This document shows, piece by piece, positions 1 to 4,851 of a DNA stretch of 5,541 nucleotides; the first letter of the stretch is position 1, and the number at the start of each line of letters is the position of its first letter. The position numbers and the translations under genes are program-made. Under the pieces are notes generated by a model, which was not told the DNA's origin, did no database searches, and saw only the letters and a list, made by a program, of their open reading frames with translations. Origin of the DNA: SZAS-79 sp038211455 (GTDB lineage: Bacteria; Pseudomonadota; Gammaproteobacteria; Burkholderiales; SG8-39); assembly GCA_038211455.1 (NCBI GenBank), contig JBBQVP010000252.1, positions 1 through 5,541 of the forward strand, given 5' to 3'.

Positions 1-23
1 ATCTTCCGCTTCTCGCCTGCGCC

Positions 24-1112
24 GTGCAACGCAACTGCGACATCTCGGATGCGCGGCATGCGGGGGACTACGGCTTGTGCACCTACCTGCTCAAGATGCG
101 GGAGTTCTACCGCTGGGAGAACGAGTTGCCGTTCGACCGCAAGCTGCCGAAAGACCAGCTCGGGGAGTGGCTGACGGACCGCGAGCGGCTCTGGGACAGC
201 GTCGAGGAAAATGATTTTCTCCGCCTTCCGCTGGGGGCCGGGGAGGTCGACCCGGTCGATGTAGACCCGATCGACGTAGACCCGCTCGACGTAGACCCGT
301 TCGAGGCCGAGATCGCCAATCGCGCGCTGCTGCCACGCGGCCTCGTATACAGCGCGGGTTACGGCCGGCTGCGAAAGCCGATGTTCTTCCTTGCCGACCT
401 GCAGCGGGTCGAACAGCGTTCCGGATTCACGGTGCTGGTGTCCGCGTGCGAACACGCGCGCGAGCTGTCCGCGCCCCCGGCCATGCTGCAGGGACGCACG
501 ATTTTCCTGCGCCAGGAGTCGCTGCGCCGTTACCTGTGGGAGAAGGTGGAGGAGTGGCAATGGCGCAAGCTCGACAATCCGATGGGCCGCGCGCTGGCGA
601 ACTACGGATTCGCCACTGACCCCGACGCCGCGCTCTCACGGATGGCCGAAAACGAAGCGGAAACGATGATCCTGCACGAGGTCGGCGAAGCGAAGGCGGG
701 AGAGTTGCTCGGTGAAGCCTGGTCAGGCTGGTTCGCCGCCAGCGTGCCCGCACGCAGCGAGCCGTTCGTGCGCGCGCTGCGCGACCTGCTCGCCGACTGC
801 CTATCCACGCTGCCCGGGCTGCTGGCCGGGCCCAACCTGCCTGCGCTGCATTTCTACTTCGCGACCTTCGACGCGCCGCGCCGCCAGTTGTTTCCCCAGG
901 CCATGGCGGCTTACGAGGAGTTCGTCCGCACGGGGATGAACGATCGGCTGGCCCGGGTCGCGCAGGAAGGCGCGGAACGATGGCTGGCCGCGGCTCGCAG
1001 ACTGATCGGGCTGGAAGGTGACGCCCTGGACGCCGCGCTGCGCGGCTTTCTCAGCGAAAAAGCCGGGCTGGGTGAGCCATTTGTCCTGCGAGAGCGCAAT
1101 CCGGCGACTTAG
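24..1112 (+). CDS. Conserved uncharacterised protein (Sfum_1244-like family), start possibly upstream
   Basis: The function is unknown. The N-terminus (residues 2-30, including RNCDISDARHAGDYGLC and YLLKMREFYRW) resembles what I remember of proteins annotated as Sfum_1244 family; this is recall, not a search. The 362 residues look mostly helical with no signal peptide or clear membrane segment. Notable motifs are DREREXLW-like helices near residue 55, a tandem Asp-rich repeat at residues 75-91, a glycine-rich stretch SAGYGRLRKP near residue 112, and ILHEVGE near residue 216, whose His and acidic residues could bind metal but are not a recognised site. The GTG at position 24 is the first start codon visible, but the frame stays open to the left window edge (codons reading LPLLACA) and no Shine-Dalgarno sequence precedes it, so the real start may be outside the window. 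The stop is TAG at 1110-1112, inside a hairpin. The rhodanese follows 47 nt later on the same strand. Confidence 0.8.
   Translation: MQRNCDISDARHAGDYGLCTYLLKMREFYRWENELPFDRKLPKDQLGEWLTDRERLWDSVEENDFLRLPLGAGEVDPVDVDPIDVDPLDVDPFEAEIANRALLPRGLVYSAGYGRLRKPMFFLADLQRVEQRSGFTVLVSACEHARELSAPPAMLQGRTIFLRQESLRRYLWEKVEEWQWRKLDNPMGRALANYGFATDPDAALSRMAENEAETMILHEVGEAKAGELLGEAWSGWFAASVPARSEPFVRALRDLLADCLSTLPGLLAGPNLPALHFYFATFDAPRRQLFPQAMAAYEEFVRTGMNDRLARVAQEGAERWLAAARRLIGLEGDALDAALRGFLSEKAGLGEPFVLRERNPAT
255..299 (+). repeat. Three in-frame 15-bp tandem repeats encoding xDVDP
   Basis: Three consecutive 15-bp units (255-269, 270-284, 285-299) differ mainly in the first codon (gtc, atc, ctc) and share gacgtagacccg with one silent change. 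A partial unit, gtcgacccg, precedes them at 246-254. Each encodes (V/I/L)DVDP, followed by FEAE. The repeats are in frame with the host gene and add about five acidic residues per copy. They look like a recent slippage expansion of an original DP-F-E segment. Confidence 0.9.
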
Positions 1113-1127
1113 CCTGCGGATTGCGCT
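1093..1127. terminator. Hairpin around the stop codon, terminator-like but without a T-tract
   Basis: Perfect 11-bp arms AGCGCAATCCG (1093-1103) and CGGATTGCGCT (1117-1127) flank a 13-nt loop that contains the TAG stop of the upstream gene. Neither strand has a run of T after the stem, so this is not a classical intrinsic terminator. It may protect the 3' end of the mRNA or attenuate read-through into the rhodanese gene. Confidence 0.5.
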
Positions 1128-1150
1128 GGCGGCCCGCGGCGGTCGATAAT
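1121..1150 (+). promoter_or_regulatory. Possible sigma70-like promoter giving a near-leaderless rhodanese mRNA
   Basis: GATAAT at 1145-1150 matches five of six bases of TATAAT. TTGCGC lies 18 nt upstream (1121-1126) and matches only three of six bases of TTGACA. A start about 7 nt after the -10 box would fall near 1157, right at the ATG at 1160, which has no Shine-Dalgarno sequence. The -35 element overlaps the right arm of the stop-codon hairpin. The evidence is weak. Confidence 0.25.
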
Positions 1151-1159
1151 GCGCTCCCC

Positions 1160-1555
1160 ATGGATCATCTCGACCCACGCCAGGCCCACGAATTCCTGCG
1201 CGAGCATGCCGATGCGCTGTTCATCGACTGCCGCAGCGAAATGGAGTACCTGTTCGTCGGCCATCCGGTCGGCGCGCTCCACGTTGCGTGGAACGACGGT
1301 CCCGACTGGGAGATCAACCCGCATTTCGTCGGGCAGGTGAAGAAACTCGCGGGCGCCAATCACGCGACCCGCCCGATCGTGCTGATCTGCCGCAGCGGGA
1401 ACCGCTCGCAGGAGGCCGGCGAGACATTGGAGCGCCACGGGCTGAAGCGGATCTATAACGTGGCACATGGTTTCGAGGGCGAGCTGAACGACAAGCATCA
1501 GCGCAGCGCGGCGACCGGCTGGCGCCACGACGGCCTGCCATGGGAGCAGTGCTGA
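1160..1555 (+). CDS. Single-domain rhodanese-like sulfurtransferase
   Basis: This is a 131-residue single rhodanese domain, expected to be cytoplasmic since no signal peptide is seen. It carries the active-site loop CRSGNRS at residues 77-83, with Cys77 as the persulfide-forming nucleophile in the CxxGxR pattern of active rhodaneses. The N-terminal FIDCRSEMEY and GHPVGALHVAW segments (residues 21-44) match the family's first conserved block. The end, VAHGFEGELN followed by GWRHDGLPW, matches the usual closing block, where GGFEG is more common, so Ala-His replaces the first Gly here. The start is taken as ATG 1160, giving a normal family N-terminus. A TTG at 1121 would add 13 unlikely residues encoded by hairpin sequence. 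No clear ribosome-binding site is present. Likely role: sulfane sulfur transfer or detoxification; the physiological partner is not visible. The DsrC-like gene at the far end of the window is a possible functional relative but is not adjacent. Confidence 0.92.
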   Translation: MDHLDPRQAHEFLREHADALFIDCRSEMEYLFVGHPVGALHVAWNDGPDWEINPHFVGQVKKLAGANHATRPIVLICRSGNRSQEAGETLERHGLKRIYNVAHGFEGELNDKHQRSAATGWRHDGLPWEQC

Positions 1556-1572
1556 GGTCTCTGCCGTATTTT

Positions 1573-1590
1573 TGTATCGATATCGATACA
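1573..1590. promoter_or_regulatory. Perfect 18-bp palindrome, possible protein-binding site
   Basis: TGTATCGATATCGATACA is identical to its reverse complement over all 18 bases. It sits in the 81-bp gap between two genes that converge, so it is not in an obvious promoter. With no loop and no following T-run it is a poor terminator. Its form resembles operators of dimeric regulators, but I cannot name the protein. Confidence 0.6.
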
Positions 1591-1596
1591 CCAGTT

Positions 1597-1623
1597 GGCC
1601 TGAAGGCCGCTCCAGTACTAGAG
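1597..1623. other. AT-rich convergent intergenic region with two further small inverted repeats
   Basis: GGCC-TGAA-GGCC (1597-1608) can form a 4-bp stem with a tetraloop. CTCCAGTACTAGAG (1610-1623) is a palindrome apart from one mismatched pair. Together with the 18-bp palindrome and the following AT-rich stretch (1624-1640), these make the gap compositionally unlike its surroundings. None has the T-run of an intrinsic terminator, although they may help end transcription of both converging genes. Confidence 0.4.
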
Positions 1624-1636
1624 TTACATAAATATA

Positions 1637-2266
1637 TTATTCAGATTCTGAAGGAATTCTGGTGACCTCGGGGATCGCCTTGTCGAGCAGCTTCCTGACC
1701 AGGATCACCATTTCGGGCGCTTCGATATCCAGCATCTGCTCGATCACCCATTTGTTGTCGCCGCGCGCCGCCGGGTCGGACACCATCGCCTCGGACACCT
1801 TCGTGGCGAAATAGCCCAGGCAGGCATAGTCCGGATCCGCGCCGAGGTAGGCGAACCCCGCATAGTCCCCGAAGCGCGCGTTGAGCAGGGTGATGAAAGG
1901 ACCCCGGTAGTCTCCCGGCCCGAGCAGGTCGAGCTGATTGTTCTCCATGGTCGCGGCCAGGTGGCGGACCAGCTCGCCGATCAGCGTGGCCCGGTCGGCG
2001 TCGCTCAGCTTCCCGCCCGTTTGCACATACACCGACCGGTCAATCAGCTGGACCAGAAACGCGATGAACTCGGTAAGAATGCTCGTCACCATCCGGTCCG
2101 AGCCGAAGCGGAAGCCTTCCTTTTCCATATGCTTGAAAATTTCGAGCGAAATCTTCCAGACGTTCGCGCCGAGAATCCCGGCGACCTCGGCGAGCGTGCG
2201 CACGCCCTTTTTTCGCCAGCGCGTCTTGACGAGTGCGATCGAGGGGTGGGTGCTGATAATGGCCAT
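1637..2266 (-). CDS. Uncharacterised 209-aa protein, convergent to the rhodanese
   Basis: I do not recognise this protein. It is 209 residues long, with one cysteine (in DYACLGYF) and no signal peptide. The first third contains a basic stretch (KTRWRKKGVR, residues 14-23) followed by LAEVAGILGANVWKISLEIFKHM. This looks helical and could pack as a small helical domain, but is not a recognisable helix-turn-helix. Residues about 60-80 (MVTSILTEFIAFLVQLIDRSVY) are an amphipathic to hydrophobic helix, too charged for a confident membrane segment. The C-terminal half ends in a helix with EAPEMVILVRKLLDKAIPEV. The start is ATG at 2266-2264; its Shine-Dalgarno sequence is weak. Codon use and GC pattern look native, and the overlapping frames read as shadows. 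It is divergent from the operon at 2440 and shares the intergenic region holding the Fur-like site, so it could be co-regulated. Confidence 0.75.
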   Translation of the reverse strand: MAIISTHPSIALVKTRWRKKGVRTLAEVAGILGANVWKISLEIFKHMEKEGFRFGSDRMVTSILTEFIAFLVQLIDRSVYVQTGGKLSDADRATLIGELVRHLAATMENNQLDLLGPGDYRGPFITLLNARFGDYAGFAYLGADPDYACLGYFATKVSEAMVSDPAARGDNKWVIEQMLDIEAPEMVILVRKLLDKAIPEVTRIPSESE

Positions 2267-2288
2267 GATTCGATTTCAGTGATGGGTC

Positions 2289-2307
2289 GATAAGGATACT
2301 CGTAGTC
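2289..2307. promoter_or_regulatory. Candidate Fur box between divergent genes
   Basis: GATAAGGATACTCGTAGTC matches the 19-bp E. coli Fur consensus GATAATGATAATCATTATC at 14 of 19 positions by hand count, with the left half (9 of the first 10 bases) much better conserved than the right. It lies 22 bp from the minus-strand start at 2266 and about 132 bp upstream of the operon start at 2440. Its reverse strand contains TATCCT, which could be a -10 element for the minus-strand gene. Iron regulation would be consistent with the piuC-type gene in the operon, but a single hand-matched site is only suggestive. Confidence 0.4.
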
Positions 2308-2349
2308 GCGACGACATCGGCAGGCAGCGCCAATGGTCGGCCAACTGGC

Positions 2350-2355
2350 TAAAAT
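2350..2355 (+). promoter_or_regulatory. Possible -10 element for the Sel1-oxygenase operon
   Basis: TAAAAT matches TATAAT at five of six bases in an otherwise GC-rich intergenic stretch. No convincing -35 hexamer lies 16-18 nt upstream, so an activator or another sigma factor would be needed. Use of this element would leave a leader of roughly 80 nt before the ATG at 2440. Confidence 0.25.
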
Positions 2356-2439
2356 GTGGAACGTATATGTGACCTGTTTTCGGTGCGGGCTAAGCTGGCA
2401 GGTCCTTTCTCAATGCCCTGGTATTCGCTGGAGCGAACG

Positions 2440-2868
2440 ATGTCTGGATTGGATATGGAAATGGCCAGCGGGATTGCCGCATTCGAGGCCAAGGAGTTCG
2501 CCCGCGCAATGCAGTTGCTGCAGCCGCTTGCCGAGAATGGCAACCCGCAGGCGCAGTACCGGGTTGCGATCATGGCGCAGGTCGGCCTGGGCGTGGTGAA
2601 GAACTGCGCACATGCGGTCAAATGGATGCACGCTGCCGCCGAGCAGGGTTTCGCGCTCGCACAGCATGGCCTGGGCTTCATGTATTTCCAGGGCGAGTGC
2701 ACCAAGGCCGACGCGGTCGAAGCCGCAAAATGGTTCACGCTCGCGGCCGAGCAGGGGATGGCCGGTTCGCAGTCCACCCTGGCGATGATGTACGAGAAAG
2801 GCGTTGGCGTAGAGCGCGACGCGGTTGCAGCTGCAAAGTGGCGCGAGCAAGCGGAAAAGCAAGCCTGA
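2440..2868 (+). CDS. Sel1-repeat (TPR-like) protein
   Basis: This is a 142-residue helical-repeat protein made of about three Sel1-like repeats (approximately residues 36-71, 72-107 and 108-142). Hallmarks are A-Q-Y/H-x-L-G-x-M-Y, the G-x-G-V loops, AAKW and repeated LAAEQG / HAAAEQG boundaries. Sel1 repeats form solenoids that bind other proteins, so a scaffold or adaptor role is inferred. The ATG at 2440 is chosen because GGAG at 2430-2433 lies 6 nt upstream. Starts at GTG 2356 or ATG 2413 would add residues that do not resemble the family. With this start there is no signal peptide, pointing to the cytoplasm, whereas many Sel1 proteins are exported. It is the first gene of a six-gene operon, with the next gene 2 nt after its stop. 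As I recall, a Sel1-type gene also lies near piuC in Pseudomonas, which supports a functional link with the PKHD hydroxylase downstream. Confidence 0.9.
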   Translation: MSGLDMEMASGIAAFEAKEFARAMQLLQPLAENGNPQAQYRVAIMAQVGLGVVKNCAHAVKWMHAAAEQGFALAQHGLGFMYFQGECTKADAVEAAKWFTLAAEQGMAGSQSTLAMMYEKGVGVERDAVAAAKWREQAEKQA

Positions 2869-2870
2869 GC

Positions 2871-3239
2871 ATGCGCTTCAAGGTGATCGTCGGTGAGCAG
2901 GTCTATGCGGTGGACGTCCCGGAAGATCTGCTGCAGACGGCCGGCGCGTTCCACGCCAGGCTTGATAGCGACATGGACCGGGGCTGGCAGATGAGCCGCG
3001 AGTTCGTCGCCAAACCAGACCGGCTGCAACGCTGCCAGATCGTCGCCGAGAAACTGCTCACCAGCCTGAACAACGGCAACGAAGCGAGCGCCATGCTGAT
3101 GGCGGGGTACATTGCCGTGCGCATGCCGGGTTCCATCGGGGTGGATGTCGATGACGCGGGCGAGATGCAGAACACCGAAGTCCTTTTTCCAGAGGAGGGG
3201 GGCCAGGGGAACCTGGGTTCCCCTGTTCCCAGACGGTGA
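2871..3239 (+). CDS. Uncharacterised 122-aa protein in the oxygenase operon
   Basis: I do not recognise a domain. The protein starts with a beta-rich segment (MRFKVIVGEQVYAVDVPEDLL), continues through helical, charged sequence with DRGWQMSREFV (residues 36-46) and PDRLQRCQIVAEKLL (residues 49-63), then NEASAMLMAGYIAVRMPG (residues 70-87), and ends with a low-complexity tail EEGGQGNLGSPVPRR. One cysteine is present at position 55. The ATG at 2871 lies 2 nt after the Sel1 stop; no strong Shine-Dalgarno sequence is seen, so translational coupling is likely. Its stop overlaps the GTG of the next gene by 4 nt. The tail is encoded by a strong inverted repeat, so the last dozen residues may be shaped by RNA structure rather than by protein function. 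Its fixed place between the Sel1 protein and the oxygenase suggests a partner or substrate role, which is inference only. Confidence 0.82.
   Translation: MRFKVIVGEQVYAVDVPEDLLQTAGAFHARLDSDMDRGWQMSREFVAKPDRLQRCQIVAEKLLTSLNNGNEASAMLMAGYIAVRMPGSIGVDVDDAGEMQNTEVLFPEEGGQGNLGSPVPRR
3194..3202 (+). promoter_or_regulatory. Strong purine-rich Shine-Dalgarno-like tract upstream of a hairpin
   Basis: GGAGGGGGG at 3194-3202 is the best Shine-Dalgarno-like sequence near the GTG start at 3236, but GGAGG ends 37 nt before it, far beyond normal spacing. The inverted repeat at 3204-3225 lies between them. Folding it out would reduce the effective gap to about 15 nt. Confidence 0.3.
3204..3225. repeat. 22-bp inverted repeat just upstream of the oxygenase start
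   Basis: Perfect 10-bp arms CAGGGGAACC (3204-3213) and GGTTCCCCTG (3216-3225) are separated by TG. As RNA this gives a 9-bp stem with a CUGG tetraloop, very stable and GC-rich. It ends 10 nt before the GTG at 3236 and lies inside the 3' end of the preceding coding sequence. There is no T-run after it. It could act as a translation-control hairpin, an RNase processing point, or a protein-binding site. Confidence 0.75.
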
Positions 3240-3829
3240 GCTTTGCGGGCGGCAGGCTGCGAGAGGTCAAACCCCTCGGATTCATCTACGAGGCGACCGA
3301 ATCGTTGCCGGCCGATGTGTGCAGGGAAGCGATCCGGCGATTCGAGTCGCAGGCCGGGCAGCAATATGCAGGGCGCATCGGCGACGGCAGAGAGGAGGCG
3401 CCTGCGATCAAGCGGTCCACGGACTTGCGTATCAGCGGGCGCGAAGACTGGCGCGACATCGACCAGGCACTGGCGCGGCACCTGGTGGCCTCAGTGACTG
3501 CGCTCGCGGGCGAGTTCCCGTTTTTCGGCGCCAACTCTTTCAAGGATGTCGGCTACAACCTGCAGCGCACGCTGCCGGGCGAGTTCTACCACTGGCATGT
3601 GGATGCCGGTCCCGGAGAGTTCAGCCAGCGCCAGCTGGTTGCGATCTGGTATCTGAACGACGTCCCCGGGCCCGGCGGGGAAACCGAATTCCCGCTGCAG
3701 CAAGTTGCGATCAAGCCGGCGCAGGGAAAGCTGATCCTGTTTCCGCCTTTCTGGACGCATGTCCATCGCGGCGTCACGTTGCAGGCAGGCGTGAAGTACA
3801 TTGTCACTACATGGGTCAGTTTCGCCTGA
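3236..3829 (+). CDS. 2OG-Fe(II) oxygenase, prolyl-4-hydroxylase-like
   Basis: This is a 197-residue double-stranded beta-helix oxygenase predicted to hydroxylate a protein or small-molecule substrate using Fe(II), O2 and 2-oxoglutarate. The iron-binding facial triad is visible: His121 and Asp123 in YHWHVDAG, and His177 in FWTHVHRGV. Lys187 follows at the +10 spacing where the family places its 2-oxoglutarate-binding Arg/Lys, ahead of YIVTTW. The core strands LVAIWYLNDVPGPGGETEFP (residues 134-153) match the usual W-Y-L-N-x-x-x-GGET-F signature. The first 90 residues are a less conserved helical region. The start is GTG 3236, which overlaps the previous stop (GTGA), a common coupled arrangement. 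Its natural substrate is unknown. It is immediately followed by a second oxygenase, so the two may act on related targets. Confidence 0.93.
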   Translation: MSFAGGRLREVKPLGFIYEATESLPADVCREAIRRFESQAGQQYAGRIGDGREEAPAIKRSTDLRISGREDWRDIDQALARHLVASVTALAGEFPFFGANSFKDVGYNLQRTLPGEFYHWHVDAGPGEFSQRQLVAIWYLNDVPGPGGETEFPLQQVAIKPAQGKLILFPPFWTHVHRGVTLQAGVKYIVTTWVSFA

Positions 3830-3841
3830 GGCGACGCGCAT

Positions 3842-4516
3842 ATGCTTCTTGCCATTCCGAATGTCCTGAAACCCGATGAGCTCCAGCTGGTGCGTGAGTG
3901 GCTGGCGGAGGCGCCTTTTGTGGACGGGCGCCTGTCGGCGGGGGCCGTGGCGCGGCGCGTCAAAAGCAACCAGGAGATCGCGCAGGGCGCACCCGACCTG
4001 GAGCGGCTGAATCGCCTGGTGATGGGCAACCTCGTGCGTCACCCCGTGTATCGCGCCGGCGCCTTGCCGTTGCACGCGGCCAGCCCGTTCTATGCGCGCT
4101 ACCGGCCCGGAATGACCTACGGAGACCACCTCGACGACCCGATCATGGGAACCGAAGGCGTCATGTACCGCTCGGACATCGCCGTCACCGTGTTCCTGAA
4201 CGAGCCCGCGGAATATGAAGGCGGCGAACTGGTCATACGCACGGCGAGTGGAGAGACCGCGATCAAGTCGGCCGCGGGCGACGCGGTGCTGTATCCCGCG
4301 AGCAGCATCCACCAGGTCAGCCCGGTGACGCGCGGGGAGCGGCTGGTGGCCGTCACCTGGTTGCAAAGCCTGGTGCGCGACCCGGCGAAGCGGGAGCTGC
4401 TTTTCGGCCTTAACACGGCGCGTGAGCGGCTGCTGCAAAGCGCGCCGGATGCGCCCGAAACGGTGCAGGTCAACGCGGCCTACATGAACCTGATCCGCAT
4501 GTGGTCGGACATCTGA
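3842..4516 (+). CDS. piuC: PKHD-type hydroxylase, PiuC/YbiX family
   Basis: This is a 224-residue Fe(II)/2-oxoglutarate dioxygenase closely matching PiuC/YbiX throughout, including length (about 225 aa). Family markers are MLLAIPNVL and FVDGRLSAG at the N-terminus, VKSNQEI, LPLHAASPFYARYRPGMTYG, and the C-terminal MNLIRMW. The facial triad is His96, Asp98 (YGDHLDDPI) and His157 (SSIHQVSPV), with Arg167 (RGERL) for the 2-oxoglutarate carboxylate; all are intact. In Pseudomonas, piuC is iron-repressed and linked to siderophore or catechol uptake, usually beside a TonB receptor. No receptor is present here, so the uptake link is only family knowledge. The ATG at 3842 lies 12 nt after the previous stop with a poor Shine-Dalgarno sequence, so coupling is likely. 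The substrate of the family is unsettled. The piuC name is by resemblance; ybiX is the E. coli equivalent. Confidence 0.93.
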   Translation: MLLAIPNVLKPDELQLVREWLAEAPFVDGRLSAGAVARRVKSNQEIAQGAPDLERLNRLVMGNLVRHPVYRAGALPLHAASPFYARYRPGMTYGDHLDDPIMGTEGVMYRSDIAVTVFLNEPAEYEGGELVIRTASGETAIKSAAGDAVLYPASSIHQVSPVTRGERLVAVTWLQSLVRDPAKRELLFGLNTARERLLQSAPDAPETVQVNAAYMNLIRMWSDI

Positions 4517-4525
4517 GGGTGTGCC

Positions 4526-4834
4526 ATGGCTGAACCCGAGCTCTGCATCGAAGCGCGCATCCTGCAGGCGGTCAAACTGACGCTGGCCAGCGTGATCAAG
4601 GACACGGCCACGCCGCACGGCATGCGCCACCCCTTGTCCGATGCGACGATCGAAGACATGCGCCAGTGCCTTTCGCTCATCAGCGCACGCGAGCGTGAGC
4701 TCGCGCAGGGCGCGCAGGGGGCGCAGGGCGCGCAGGGGGCGACCGAACGTCCGCGATTCAGCGACGAGCCGGTGCGTAGTGACTCGGTGATTCACTTTCA
4801 CAAGAAAAAGCCCTCGGATGATCTCCAGGGCTAG
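4526..4834 (+). CDS. Uncharacterised 102-aa protein with an AQG repeat
   Basis: The function is unknown. The first 58 residues look like a compact helical domain: CIEARILQAVKLTLASVIKD, then a loop TATPHGMRHPLSDA, then TIEDMRQCLSLISAREREL. A repeat linker AQGAQGAQGAQG (residues 60-71) follows, then a loose charged tail ending HFHKKKPSDDLQG. The domain order suggests a small helical hairpin with a disordered, basic C-terminus. GAGGGTG at 4515-4521 is a good Shine-Dalgarno sequence for ATG 4526 and overlaps the end of piuC, so translation is tightly linked. I cannot assign a family. Its position between the hydroxylase and the S24 protein suggests an accessory role to one of them, but nothing in the sequence proves it. 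Confidence 0.85.
   Translation: MAEPELCIEARILQAVKLTLASVIKDTATPHGMRHPLSDATIEDMRQCLSLISARERELAQGAQGAQGAQGATERPRFSDEPVRSDSVIHFHKKKPSDDLQG
4703..4738 (+). repeat. Four in-frame 9-bp tandem repeats encoding AQG
   Basis: Four 9-bp units alternate gcgcagggc and gcgcagggg, so the sequence also repeats perfectly with an 18-bp period (4703-4720 equals 4721-4738). It encodes Ala-Gln-Gly four times and begins a fifth copy (gcg). The pattern points to slipped-strand duplication in a linker where length matters little. Confidence 0.92.
4805..4832 (-). terminator. Possible intrinsic terminator for antisense (minus-strand) transcripts
   Basis: Arms AGCCCT (4809-4814) and AGGGCT (4827-4832) flank a 12-nt loop. 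Read on the minus strand, the stem runs into TTTT, C and TT (4808-4802), which is the layout of a weak intrinsic terminator. It could stop read-through from the minus-strand DsrC-like gene across the S24 gene. On the plus strand it lacks a T-run. Confidence 0.3.
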
Positions 4835-4851
4835 ACGGGGGAGGGCGAACC

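Noticed and set aside
255..299. Possible CRISPR-like or regulatory direct repeat
   Set aside because: Units are contiguous 15-mers, in frame with the coding sequence and without spacers.
1573..1590. Palindrome as parS, dif or an intrinsic terminator
   Set aside because: It does not resemble the parS consensus TGTTTCACGTGAAACA or known dif sites, and there is no loop or downstream T-run.
1109..1591. 160-aa open frame on the minus strand over the rhodanese gene
   Set aside because: It is antisense to a clear rhodanese with an intact active site, and its product is typical GC-rich shadow sequence with no family resemblance.
2305..2312. GTCGCGAC palindrome next to the Fur-like site
   Set aside because: Eight bases with no extension; expected by chance in GC-rich DNA.
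2356..2439. N-terminal extension of the Sel1 protein from GTG 2356
   Set aside because: It has no Shine-Dalgarno sequence and overlaps the probable -10 element; the ATG at 2440 has GGAG at proper spacing.
3112..3879. 255-aa plus-strand frame overlapping the first oxygenase
   Set aside because: Arg- and Cys-rich shadow translation; the true frame (3236-3829) carries the oxygenase signature.
3491..4801. 436-aa open frame on the minus strand over both oxygenases and the AQG gene
   Set aside because: It is long only because high-GC codon bias clears stops from the opposite frame. The product is rich in Arg, His and Gln with no domain, and the plus-strand genes have complete catalytic motifs.
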